Source: Dyadobacter sp. CY347 (GTDB taxonomy: Bacteria; Bacteroidota; Bacteroidia; Cytophagales; Spirosomataceae). Taken from it: DNA of 64,000 bases. A model generated the notes under the pieces. That model made no database searches, had not been told where the DNA came from, and saw only the letters and a list, made by a program, of their open reading frames with translations. Numbering within the stretch: position 1 is the first letter of the stretch; each line of letters starts with the position of its first letter. Made by a program: the position numbers and the translations under genes. Of the stretch, positions 26,213 to 34,533 are shown one piece after another. The stretch covers positions 434,001-498,000 of the forward strand of contig NZ_JAKFFT010000002.1 of NCBI RefSeq assembly GCF_021502655.1. The letters are read 5' to 3'.

Positions 26213-27403
26213 ATGACAACATTAGATTCGTACGATTTTTCAGGCAAAAAAGCCTTAGTCCGCGTGGACTTTAATGTTCCGCTTAATGACAAATTCGAGA
26301 TCACGGACGACACCCGGATCAAAGCAACAATCCCTACTATCAATAAGATTCTCAATGATGGAGGTTCTGTCATTCTGATGTCACACCTGGGACGCCCGAA
26401 GGATGGACCGACTGAAAAGTATTCCCTGAAACACCTGGTTAATCCTCTTTCGCTCATTCTCGGCAAAACTGTAAAGTTTGCGGACGATTGCGTTGGACAG
26501 AGTGCTACGGAACTTGCGGCATCTTTGAATGCAGGTGAAGTTTTGTTACTGGAAAACCTTCGTTTTTATAAAGAAGAAGAAAAAGGCGACGAGGCTTTTG
26601 CAGAAAAACTTGCGAAACTAGGCAATGTCTGGGTTATGGATGCCTTCGGAACTGCGCACCGTGCGCACGCGTCAACGGCTGTGATTGGTAAATTTTTTAC
26701 GGACAAAGTTTGCGGTTATGTAATGCAGGCTGAACTTGATAACGCTGAAAGGCTTCTGGAACATTCAGAAAGACCATTCACAGCAATCATGGGCGGCGCT
26801 AAAATTTCCGATAAAATATTGATCATCGAGCGACTGATTGATACGGTGGATAACCTGATCATCGGTGGCGGAATGTCTTATACATTCTCAAAGGCACAGG
26901 GTGGCAACATCGGAAAATCGCTTTTGGAAGCTGATAAGCAAGAACTTACGCTTGAATTGGTTAAAAAGGCGAAAGAAAAAGGCGTTAACCTGATCCTTCC
27001 TGTTGATTCGGTCATTGCAGATAAATTCAGCAACGATGCGCAGCGTAAGGTTGTAGCAGCAGGAGAAATTCCTGACGATTGGGAAGGTTTGGACATTGGT
27101 CCGGAAACAATCAAGATTTTTTCAGAAGTAATTAAAAACTCAAAAACAGTTCTTTGGAACGGCCCGATGGGTGTTTTTGAATTCCCGAATTTTGCACAGG
27201 GAACCAATGCAATCGCCGAATCGGTGGTTGCTGTGACGGAAGAGAACGATGCATTCTCACTGATCGGTGGCGGTGACTCGGCTTCGGCGATCAACAATGC
27301 TGGTTACGGTGACCGTGTGAGTTATGTGTCAACTGGTGGTGGTGCATTGCTTGAATATATGGAAGGCAAAGTGCTTCCTGGCGTTGCTGCATTGGAAGCC
27401 TAG
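26213..27403 (+). CDS. pgk: Phosphoglycerate kinase
   Basis: Glycolytic and gluconeogenic enzyme transferring phosphate between 1,3-bisphosphoglycerate and ADP. Family blocks are clear: [13 protein letters not shown] at the start, [45 protein letters not shown], and the nucleotide-binding [13 protein letters not shown] near the end. At 396 residues it has the usual length. It is a single transcription unit with a -7 box at 26176 and a terminator hairpin at 27447. Cytoplasmic. Confidence 0.98.
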   Translation: MTTLDSYDFSGKKALVRVDFNVPLNDKFEITDDTRIKATIPTINKILNDGGSVILMSHLGRPKDGPTEKYSLKHLVNPLSLILGKTVKFADDCVGQSATELAASLNAGEVLLLENLRFYKEEEKGDEAFAEKLAKLGNVWVMDAFGTAHRAHASTAVIGKFFTDKVCGYVMQAELDNAERLLEHSERPFTAIMGGAKISDKILIIERLIDTVDNLIIGGGMSYTFSKAQGGNIGKSLLEADKQELTLELVKKAKEKGVNLILPVDSVIADKFSNDAQRKVVAAGEIPDDWEGLDIGPETIKIFSEVIKNSKTVLWNGPMGVFEFPNFAQGTNAIAESVVAVTEENDAFSLIGGGDSASAINNAGYGDRVSYVSTGGGALLEYMEGKVLPGVAALEA

Positions 27404-27446
27404 TCTTTCAATGATTCTTTAAGAAGCAGTTTGGTTAAAAAATAAG

Positions 27447-27478
27447 AAAACCATCTCGCATAGCGCGGGATGGTTTTT
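27447..27478 (+). terminator. Rho-independent terminator after pgk
   Basis: Arms AAAACCATCTCGC and GCGCGGGATGGTTTT pair around a short loop, with one G-T pair, and end in TTTTT. The upstream A-rich flank allows it to work for the convergent TonB receptor gene as well. Confidence 0.8.
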
Positions 27479-27534
27479 CTGCATAACAAACCTAACTAAT
27501 TATGAACACTGGCCACAAGGGCCGGAATTCCTGA

Positions 27535-29991
27535 TTAACCTCCGCCGTTTGCACGTTTCTGAAGATCATCAGAACCCGTGTTGCGCTGGCGTGCGCCTTT
27601 TACATTTTGATTACCAAAATTGTAAGTAAATGTGAGCCTGAACTGGCGGCTTGGCCATTCGGACTTCACCTTGAAATCGATGTCTTTGTAAATCGCAGTT
27701 CCGTTGAACCGGTTGGTCCAGAAAATGTCGTTTACATTCAGACGGATCGTTCCCTTTTTATTCAGGATGTTCTTTTGCAAACCTGCATTGAGCATGCCCA
27801 TCGGGTTTGCGGCATATAATCCGTAGAACGCCCGACTATTATACCATCCGGAGACCTCAGCGGACCATCCTTTGCCCAAAGTAAAATTGTTGCTGGCATA
27901 CATATTCCATGACGCCTGCTTGATTTCGAGCTTTTGATCGAGATAAATGGAGTTGTAAGCGTTGTAAACTCCTGTGAAATTCGCTTGCAGGTTCCACCAT
28001 TTTGCGATCGGGACCGGAAATGAAACGGTTAAGCTTGCATTGTCCTGATTATCAAGGTTATCCGATGTTACAAATGTTTTGTTTTCGGAAGCGATCTGTT
28101 GTGGAAGCTCATCAGCGATCATATCCTTGATGCGGCTGTAAGCAAGCGTTGTATTCAGGAAGTTTTTGTAAACGTGTACGAGTTGAAATGAATTCGTGTA
28201 TTGCGGTTTCAGGTTCGGATTTCCTTTTTGGAATGTATAAGGATCCAGGTAAAACTCAAATGGGTTAAGCGATTGATAATTAGGACGGTCAATGCGGCGG
28301 CTGTAAGAAATGTTCAGCACGTTGTTCGTATCCAGTTGCTGCGAAAGGAAAACACTAGGGAACAGATTTACATAATTCCGGTCGCGTTTCTCATTCAGTG
28401 TCACAGAGTTACCAATTGAATGTGTGTGTTCACCGCGGAGGCCTAACTGGTAACTGAGTTTCTTAGTGATTTTCCCATTATAGTTCACATAAGCTGCATT
28501 CACATTTTCAGTGTATTTGAAGCGGTTGGAACGCTTTGGGTCGAGCACCCATTCATCGACTTTTGTTTCAAAAACCATATCATTGTCAGAAGCCACGAAG
28601 CTTGTTTTTAACCCGGTTTCGAACTTTCCTTTGCCCAATGGCTGCGCGTAATCCAGCTTGGCAACGCCAATGTTAATGTCCGAAGGCATGTTATTACGAA
28701 CTGTTTCGCGGCTGCTGTTTTGCTCCTGTCCCTGCGGATTGAAATAACGCGTATCCAGGTTGCTTTCCTTAGAACCACTATAATTCACATAGTCGACATC
28801 AAATGTCAGTTCCTTGCCTTTGTCGTTGAATTGATGTTTCAAATTGGCATTGGCACTTACATTATTCAATTTACCACCATTGTAAACATCGGTTCTGAAC
28901 GTGCGCTGCAAACTCAGATCTTCATTTAAAATTCTGGTGTTTGTTTGGCCGAACGGGTTACTGAAATTGTTGTAAAATCCTGAAACCAAAACGCCGACCG
29001 TTGTCTTTTCCGTAGCAAAGTAATCCACGCCGGCACGGACATTATAATATTGGGATTTGTTTGTGCGCTCCGTTTTTTGGTCAAAAATAGTAACCTTGTC
29101 TTCAAATGGGATTCTTCTGTAAATGTCGTTGTTATTGAAGCCTTTGTTAAAGAATGCTCCTCCGCTGATGAATGTGCTGATTTTTCCAGCGCGGTGATTA
29201 ATGGTTGCCGTGGCATTGGATCTGCCATATTTTGCATAGGCAGCGCCGAGGTTAATGTTTCCGTTCGTGCCGTAATTCTTGTTGCGCTTCATCTTAATGT
29301 TGATGATCCCGGAATTTCCGGCTGCGTCGTATTTGGCAGAAGGATTGGTGATCAGTTCAATTTTTTCAATGTTGTCGCTGGGCGTGTTGCGCAAGAGCGT
29401 GATAAGTTCTTGTTGGGATAAAAAAGTCTGTTTTCCATCAATCTGAACGATTACGCCTTCTTTTCCGCGTAATTTAAGTTGTTCATTTTGCTGGTCAACC
29501 GTAACGCCCGGTGCGCGTTCCAGAACTTCCAGCGCTGTTGCGCCAGCGGAAACAATGCTGTTTTCCACATTCACAACCGTGCGGTCGATCTGTTGTTCGA
29601 TGAAAGGTTTTTTTGCAACAACCGTCACCTCATTTAGTGCCTGGGTGTCGGTTTTCAGAGAGATTGTGGGAAGTGCAACATCATTGTCATTCACTGTAAA
29701 TGATGCGCTGTAACTTTTTTGGTAACCAACCATGGAGACCAGCGTAAGAAATTTGCCCGCCGGGATTTGGTCGAATACAAATTTGCCACCGTCATCAGCA
29801 GCAAGTCCTTTTACCAGCGTGGAATCGCTTGCTTTTAATAGCAGAACATTGACAAACGGAAAGGGTTGAGACTTTTCGTCCAGGATTGCTCCGTAGACTT
29901 TTCCTTTGCCGATGGGGCTGGAAGCAGTTTGTGCCTGCACAAAACTTCCAGCCAGTAGCAGCGCTACAGTTAGGTTCATTAAAAATTTCAT
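27535..29991 (-). CDS. Outer-membrane TonB-dependent receptor-type protein with N-terminal carboxypeptidase-like domain
   Basis: Outer-membrane beta-barrel protein of 818 residues. Signal peptide 1-20 (ending FVQA), a carboxypeptidase-regulatory-like domain (about 30-115) and a plug-like region with LEVLERAPGVTVD and NPSAKYDAAGNSGIINIKM. The barrel belongs to the outer-membrane family 41/CirA-like group, recognisable by YSRRIDRPNYQSLNPFEFYL and LNPFEFY-type repeats, and by the C-terminal FRLTFTYNFG. It is not a SusC-type protein and has no SusD partner. Ligand unknown. Ends about 55 bases from the pgk terminator. Confidence 0.9.
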   Translation of the reverse strand: MKFLMNLTVALLLAGSFVQAQTASSPIGKGKVYGAILDEKSQPFPFVNVLLLKASDSTLVKGLAADDGGKFVFDQIPAGKFLTLVSMVGYQKSYSASFTVNDNDVALPTISLKTDTQALNEVTVVAKKPFIEQQIDRTVVNVENSIVSAGATALEVLERAPGVTVDQQNEQLKLRGKEGVIVQIDGKQTFLSQQELITLLRNTPSDNIEKIELITNPSAKYDAAGNSGIINIKMKRNKNYGTNGNINLGAAYAKYGRSNATATINHRAGKISTFISGGAFFNKGFNNNDIYRRIPFEDKVTIFDQKTERTNKSQYYNVRAGVDYFATEKTTVGVLVSGFYNNFSNPFGQTNTRILNEDLSLQRTFRTDVYNGGKLNNVSANANLKHQFNDKGKELTFDVDYVNYSGSKESNLDTRYFNPQGQEQNSSRETVRNNMPSDINIGVAKLDYAQPLGKGKFETGLKTSFVASDNDMVFETKVDEWVLDPKRSNRFKYTENVNAAYVNYNGKITKKLSYQLGLRGEHTHSIGNSVTLNEKRDRNYVNLFPSVFLSQQLDTNNVLNISYSRRIDRPNYQSLNPFEFYLDPYTFQKGNPNLKPQYTNSFQLVHVYKNFLNTTLAYSRIKDMIADELPQQIASENKTFVTSDNLDNQDNASLTVSFPVPIAKWWNLQANFTGVYNAYNSIYLDQKLEIKQASWNMYASNNFTLGKGWSAEVSGWYNSRAFYGLYAANPMGMLNAGLQKNILNKKGTIRLNVNDIFWTNRFNGTAIYKDIDFKVKSEWPSRQFRLTFTYNFGNQNVKGARQRNTGSDDLQKRANGGG

Positions 29992-30228
29992 GGCTAATAG
30001 ATTATGTTCAATGTCCGGCTTCGGTGTGTTGATTTCCTTTCCGGTACAGTGTAAAAGTAGGTACTTTGTATAACATAGAACCTCCGATTACATGAAAGGT
30101 TTTTACGTTATATGAGCGGGTGTGTGTGCCTGACTTGCGTTTGATAGATACAAAGGGAATAAAGAAAGTTGCACGGGGCCTCAAAAAAAGTTTAAATGGT
30201 AAAATGCCGGGGTGAATGACCAGGGCAC

Positions 30229-30259
30229 AAAAAAAACCGCTTCGAGAAGCGGTTTTTTG
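30229..30259 (-). terminator. Rho-independent terminator of the cold-shock gene
   Basis: AAAAAACCGCTTC-GAGAAGCGGTTTTTT, a perfect GC-rich stem with a tetraloop-like turn, 20 bases after the cold-shock stop codon. A- and T-tracts on the two sides make it able to work in both directions. Confidence 0.85.
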
Positions 30260-30279
30260 CATTTTATATTAAGTCCCTA

Positions 30280-30471
30280 TCAGGCAAGCTTAACATTGAT
30301 CGCGTTAAGCCCTTTACGTCCTTCCTGAAGATCAAAAGTAACGTCGTCATTTTCGCGAACTTCGTCCACAAGACCGGAGATGTGTACAAAATAGTCCTGT
30401 CCTGTTTCTGTGTCTTTAATAAACCCGTAACCTTTTGAGTCATTAAAGAATTTTACTGTTCCTTGATTCAT
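30280..30471 (-). CDS. Cold-shock domain protein
   Basis: Single cold-shock domain of 63 residues, an RNA chaperone that melts mRNA structure. RNP1 is KGYGFI (13-18) and RNP2 is YFVHIS (27-32). It is a few residues shorter than E. coli CspA, as usual in Bacteroidota. A -7 box, TAAATTTG, lies at 30532-30525 on the same strand, giving a leader of roughly 45 nt, too short for the long thermosensor leader of E. coli cspA. Divergent from guaA. Confidence 0.95.
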   Translation of the reverse strand: MNQGTVKFFNDSKGYGFIKDTETGQDYFVHISGLVDEVRENDDVTFDLQEGRKGLNAINVKLA

Positions 30472-30524
30472 ATTAATTATATATTGAAAATTTACGTAAA
30501 GGTAGACAGAACGCAGCGTTTGTA

Positions 30525-30532
30525 CAAATTTA
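30525..30532 (-). promoter_or_regulatory. -7 promoter box of the cold-shock gene
   Basis: On the minus strand TAAATTTG matches TAnnTTTG exactly, 53 bases before the cold-shock ATG. A clear -33 TTG is not present. Confidence 0.4.
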
Positions 30533-30601
30533 CATTGAAAAAATTAAAATTCTGCCGGTTATACGCCCTTCATTCACTCGCAGAATGATTGAATCCGGTT
30601 T

Positions 30602-30630
30602 TTTGATTTGGGTCAATCTCCCTACATTTG
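30602..30630 (+). promoter_or_regulatory. Promoter of guaA
   Basis: TACATTTG (30623-30630) is an exact -7 box; TTTTG (30601-30605) ends 17 bases upstream, slightly closer than the ideal 19. It predicts a leader of about 14 nt before the guaA ATG. No purine riboswitch-like structure fits in so short a leader. Confidence 0.5.
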
Positions 30631-30650
30631 CGTTTTAGATAGCATTTTAT

Positions 30651-32180
30651 ATGACTGAACAAATTCTGATTTTAGATTTTGGTTCGCAATACACGCAGTT
30701 AATAGCACGTCGCGTTCGTGAGCTTAATGTTTATTGTGAAATCCATCCTTACAATAATTTCCCCGATCTCACTCCCAACATTAAAGGTGTAATTCTCTCC
30801 GGAAGCCCATGCTCCGTTCGGGACACGGACGCCCCGAGAATAGATTTGGATCAGTTTCGCAAAGTAGTGCCTGTGCTGGGCGTTTGCTATGGTGCACAAT
30901 TGATGGCACAGGAACTGGGAGGCGATGTGAAACCTTCGCAGCACCGTGAATACGGCCGCGCCCGTCTGGTTATTGATGATACGGATTCATCATTACTTGC
31001 CGGATTATCGGAATCTTCTCAGGTTTGGATGTCACACGGCGACACAATCGTCCGCGCCCCGAACAGCTTTCATGTAATCGCTTCAACGGAATCGGTGAAA
31101 GTGGCTGCATTTAAAATTGAAAATGAACTTACATACGGCATTCAGTTTCACCCGGAAGTGACGCATACAACCGAGGGTAAGAAGCTGATGTACAATTTTG
31201 TAGCGAAAATTTGTGGTTGCAAACAGGATTGGACGGCTGAGTCTTTTGTAGAACAAACCATTGCCAACCTGCGCAAAAAGCTGGGTAACGATAAAGTGGT
31301 TATGGCGCTTTCGGGCGGTGTGGACTCGACGGTTGCTGCAACGCTTGTTCACCAGGCAATTGGCTCAAATTTGTATTGCATATTTGTCGACAATGGCTTG
31401 TTGCGTAAGGATGAATTTGCAGAAGTGCTTCACTCTTACCAGGATATGGGCCTGAATATCAAAGGTGTTGATTCAAAATCACACTTTTACCAGTCCCTGA
31501 ACGGATTGTCGGAACCGGAAGCGAAACGCAAAGCGATCGGAAAATCGTTTATTGATATTTTCGATCAGGAAGCGCATTTAATTGAAGAAGTGAAATGGTT
31601 GGGTCAGGGAACAATTTATCCTGACGTGATCGAGTCGGTTTCTATCAATGGGCCCTCTGCAACGATCAAATCGCATCATAATGTGGGTGGTTTGCCTGAT
31701 TTTATGAAGCTGAAAATCGTTGAGCCGCTAAATACATTATTTAAAGATGAAGTGAGGGCAGTGGGCCGGACATTGGGTATCGACGAAAAAATACTGGGAC
31801 GGCATCCTTTCCCGGGCCCAGGACTTGCGATCCGTATTTTGGGAGAAATCACGCCCGAAAAAGTGGCAATCTTACAGGAAGTTGACGCGATTTTTATCGG
31901 CGGACTGCGTAAATGGGATTTATATAAAGACGTTTGGCAGGCGGGAGCCATGTTGCTGCCGGTTCAAAGCGTAGGTGTAATGGGGGATGAGCGGACGTAT
32001 GAAAGTGTTGTCGCCCTACGTGCTGTAACTTCGGTGGATGGAATGACCGCCGACTGGGCACATTTGCCTTATGACTTTATGGCAGAGGTTTCCAATGACA
32101 TTATAAACCGTGTCAAAGGTGTGAACCGCGTTGTTTATGACATTTCGTCTAAACCACCCGCAACCATTGAATGGGAATAG
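30651..32180 (+). CDS. guaA: GMP synthase (glutamine-hydrolysing)
   Basis: Converts XMP to GMP with ATP and glutamine, in the cytoplasm. The N-terminal class I amidotransferase domain has nucleophile Cys79 ([10 protein letters not shown]) and the His/Glu pair in [11 protein letters not shown]; the ATP-pyrophosphatase domain has the P-loop [12 protein letters not shown]; the C-terminal dimerisation domain contains [13 protein letters not shown] and ends in IEWE, the usual end. At 509 residues it is complete. A strong terminator follows directly. Confidence 0.98.
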   Translation: MTEQILILDFGSQYTQLIARRVRELNVYCEIHPYNNFPDLTPNIKGVILSGSPCSVRDTDAPRIDLDQFRKVVPVLGVCYGAQLMAQELGGDVKPSQHREYGRARLVIDDTDSSLLAGLSESSQVWMSHGDTIVRAPNSFHVIASTESVKVAAFKIENELTYGIQFHPEVTHTTEGKKLMYNFVAKICGCKQDWTAESFVEQTIANLRKKLGNDKVVMALSGGVDSTVAATLVHQAIGSNLYCIFVDNGLLRKDEFAEVLHSYQDMGLNIKGVDSKSHFYQSLNGLSEPEAKRKAIGKSFIDIFDQEAHLIEEVKWLGQGTIYPDVIESVSINGPSATIKSHHNVGGLPDFMKLKIVEPLNTLFKDEVRAVGRTLGIDEKILGRHPFPGPGLAIRILGEITPEKVAILQEVDAIFIGGLRKWDLYKDVWQAGAMLLPVQSVGVMGDERTYESVVALRAVTSVDGMTADWAHLPYDFMAEVSNDIINRVKGVNRVVYDISSKPPATIEWE

Positions 32181-32183
32181 CAT

Positions 32184-32223
32184 AAAACGAAAAAAGCGGA
32201 CATTTGTCCGCTTTTTTCGTTTT
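32184..32223. terminator. Bidirectional terminator between guaA and the DUF1328 gene
   Basis: A perfect 19-base stem (arms AAAACGAAAAAAGCGGACA and its complement) around a two-base loop, with T-tract on the plus side and A-tract on the other. It lies 3 bases after the guaA stop and 13 bases after the convergent DUF1328 stop, so it serves both. Confidence 0.9.
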
Positions 32224-32235
32224 AGTCCGTTAACG

Positions 32236-32400
32236 TCAGGATCGCCCGACTCCACGGCTGATTAGGCTTAACACAAATAGTACAAGGAATACGAAGAAAA
32301 GAATTTTAGCGATTCCAGCTGCTCCGGCAGCGATTCCACCAAAGCCCAGTACACCGGCGATAATGGCAACTATCAGAAAAATTACGGTCCATCTTAACAT
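32236..32400 (-). CDS. DUF1328 (YtjA-like) small membrane protein
   Basis: A 54-residue protein starting [16 protein letters not shown] and ending SRGVGRS. It matches the DUF1328 family: two short membrane helices joined by a Gly/Ala-rich turn ([14 protein letters not shown]). These proteins are envelope-located and often stress-induced; molecular function is not known. The two helices span about residues 5-24 and 30-49. It ends just before the terminator shared with guaA. Nothing else lies in the 270 bases between its start and the M1 peptidase gene. Confidence 0.9.
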   Translation of the reverse strand: MLRWTVIFLIVAIIAGVLGFGGIAAGAAGIAKILFFVFLVLFVLSLISRGVGRS

Positions 32401-32670
32401 AATTGACAAATGGTTTTAGTTCTTAATGAAATATGAAAACTGTTTTACCAATTATGTGCCAAATGCCGCTTCTGCTTTAAAACCCTAGTTTGTCAGTATA
32501 TCTTCACTAAAATCGAAGAATAATTATCGTTTTTATGGGGAGAATGATGCCCATTTTTACGCTTTTTTCATAGTCGCAACAGAATATTGTAGTTCCTCCG
32601 GCATTTTTGATCCTGATAAACCCGAACAAAACACTTATTTTGCATCATAACAAACCAAAAAAGAGTACGA

Positions 32671-34530
32671 ATGAAGTTGAATTTTATCGTGTTGGTAATG
32701 ACTGCGATCAGTTTGCAGGTTTCCGCACAAAGTGATCGTTGGCAGCAGCGCGTGAAGTATCAGATGGAAGTTGATTTCGACGCCACGAAGCATCAATATA
32801 AAGGAAAGCAAAAGCTGATTTACAGCAACAATTCCCCCGATACGCTCCACAAGGTTTTTTACCACTTGTATTTGAACGCATTTCAGCCGGGCAGCCAGAT
32901 GGACGTTCGCTCCCGGACGATCAGCGACCCGGACCCGCGCGTGAAAGATCGCATTTCAAAATTAACCCCCTCGGAAATTGGCTACGAAAAAGTACTTTCA
33001 TTGAAGCATAATGGTAAGGCCGTTAAATATGAAGTGGTAGGGACGATTCTCGAAGTGACATTAAACGAAAAGCTTCTTCCCAAAACGCAGCATACTTTCG
33101 AAATGGAATTTGAAGCGCAAGTTCCGCTCCAGATCCGCCGCACAGGACGCGATAATGCGGAGGGCATCGACTATTCAATGGCGCAATGGTATCCCAAAAT
33201 GAGCGAGTATGACTATGAAGGCTGGCATGCGAATCCTTATATAGCGCGGGAGTTTTACGGCGTCTGGGGTGATTTCGATGTGAAACTAACCATTGACGCT
33301 TCTTATGTTGTGGCTGCGAGCGGTTACCTGCAAAATCCGGATAAAATCGGCCACGGTTACACGCAAAAAGAAGTGAAGCACAAGCCCGGTGATAAACTTA
33401 CCTGGCATTTCATCGCCCCTGAGGTCCACGATTTTATGTGGGCAGCTGATCGCGATTACAAGCATGATGTATTGAAAGTGGACGACAATCTGGACATGCA
33501 CTTTTTCTATCAGACAGACACATTAGCGAATGTTTGGAAGGAAATGGAGCCGCTCGCTGTGCGTTGTTTCCAAATCATGAATGAGAAATTCGGGCGCTAT
33601 CCTTATAAGCAATATTCAGTGATCCAGGGCGGTGACGGTGGCATGGAATACGCGATGGCAACATTAATTACGGGCCGTCAGAACCTGGGAGGATTAGTGA
33701 GTGTGACAGTTCACGAATCCATTCACAGTTGGTTCCAGCAGATTTTAGGAACGAATGAATCCAAATATGCCTGGATGGATGAGGGTTTTACAACCTACGC
33801 CCAGAACATTGTTATGGCTGAATTATTCCCATCACGGCTCGATGCCCAGCGGGGAAGCACAACCAGTTACCGCAATCTGGTAAAATCCGGTCTGGAAGAA
33901 CCCTTAACAACCCATGCCGATCATTATAATACCAACCGCGCTTACAGCATTGCAAGCTATTCCAAAGGAGCAGTTTTCCTTAATCAGCTTGGCTACATTA
34001 TGGGCAGGCAAAAGTTGGAAACTGGCATGAAGCGCTATTTTAACGAATGGAAATTCAAACACCCAAATCCTAATGACCTGAAACGGATCATGGAAAAGGA
34101 ATCGGGATTGGAATTGGATTGGTATTTCGAAGATTTTGCCGGAACGACCAAAACCATCGATTATGGCATCAGGGAAGTTGTGGCAGACGCGGCAAAAACG
34201 ACTGTTGTTTTGGAAAAAATAGGCCAGATGCCCATGCCGTTGGACGTTGTGATTAGCTATAAAGACGGCAGTCAGGAAAATTTTTATATTCCCCTGGAAA
34301 TGATGCGCGGTGAAAAAGCTGAAACATTGTACTCCAAAACAACACTTTTAGCCGACTGGGGCTGGACTTATCCGGAATATTCGTTCAGCATAGACCGCAG
34401 TCTGGCTGATATCGAACGCATTGTGATTGATCCGAGCCAGCGGATGGCCGATATTAATCCTGATAATAATACATACCCGTCGATTTCTAAGGAGTTGCCC
34501 AGGTTTAAGGCCGATAAGGTTGTAAAGTAA
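32671..34530 (+). CDS. Exported M1-family zinc aminopeptidase-like protein
   Basis: Metallopeptidase of family M1, 619 residues, with signal peptide 1-20 (LQVSAQ). Zinc ligands His348, His352 (HESIHSW) and Glu371 (WMDEGFTTY) fit HExxH-x18-E. The exopeptidase motif appears as GGMEY (324-328), close to the family GxMEN. A beta-rich N-terminal domain precedes it. Secreted M1 proteins of this type in Bacteroidota trim peptides for uptake. The gene is convergent with the DUF5686 gene, with 3 bases between the stops. Confidence 0.93.
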   Translation: MKLNFIVLVMTAISLQVSAQSDRWQQRVKYQMEVDFDATKHQYKGKQKLIYSNNSPDTLHKVFYHLYLNAFQPGSQMDVRSRTISDPDPRVKDRISKLTPSEIGYEKVLSLKHNGKAVKYEVVGTILEVTLNEKLLPKTQHTFEMEFEAQVPLQIRRTGRDNAEGIDYSMAQWYPKMSEYDYEGWHANPYIAREFYGVWGDFDVKLTIDASYVVAASGYLQNPDKIGHGYTQKEVKHKPGDKLTWHFIAPEVHDFMWAADRDYKHDVLKVDDNLDMHFFYQTDTLANVWKEMEPLAVRCFQIMNEKFGRYPYKQYSVIQGGDGGMEYAMATLITGRQNLGGLVSVTVHESIHSWFQQILGTNESKYAWMDEGFTTYAQNIVMAELFPSRLDAQRGSTTSYRNLVKSGLEEPLTTHADHYNTNRAYSIASYSKGAVFLNQLGYIMGRQKLETGMKRYFNEWKFKHPNPNDLKRIMEKESGLELDWYFEDFAGTTKTIDYGIREVVADAAKTTVVLEKIGQMPMPLDVVISYKDGSQENFYIPLEMMRGEKAETLYSKTTLLADWGWTYPEYSFSIDRSLADIERIVIDPSQRMADINPDNNTYPSISKELPRFKADKVVK

Positions 34531-34533
34531 AAC

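Noticed and set aside
30008..30262. An 84-codon minus-strand frame before the TonB receptor
   Set aside because: It runs through the cold-shock terminator hairpin and has no recognisable protein pattern; chance frame.
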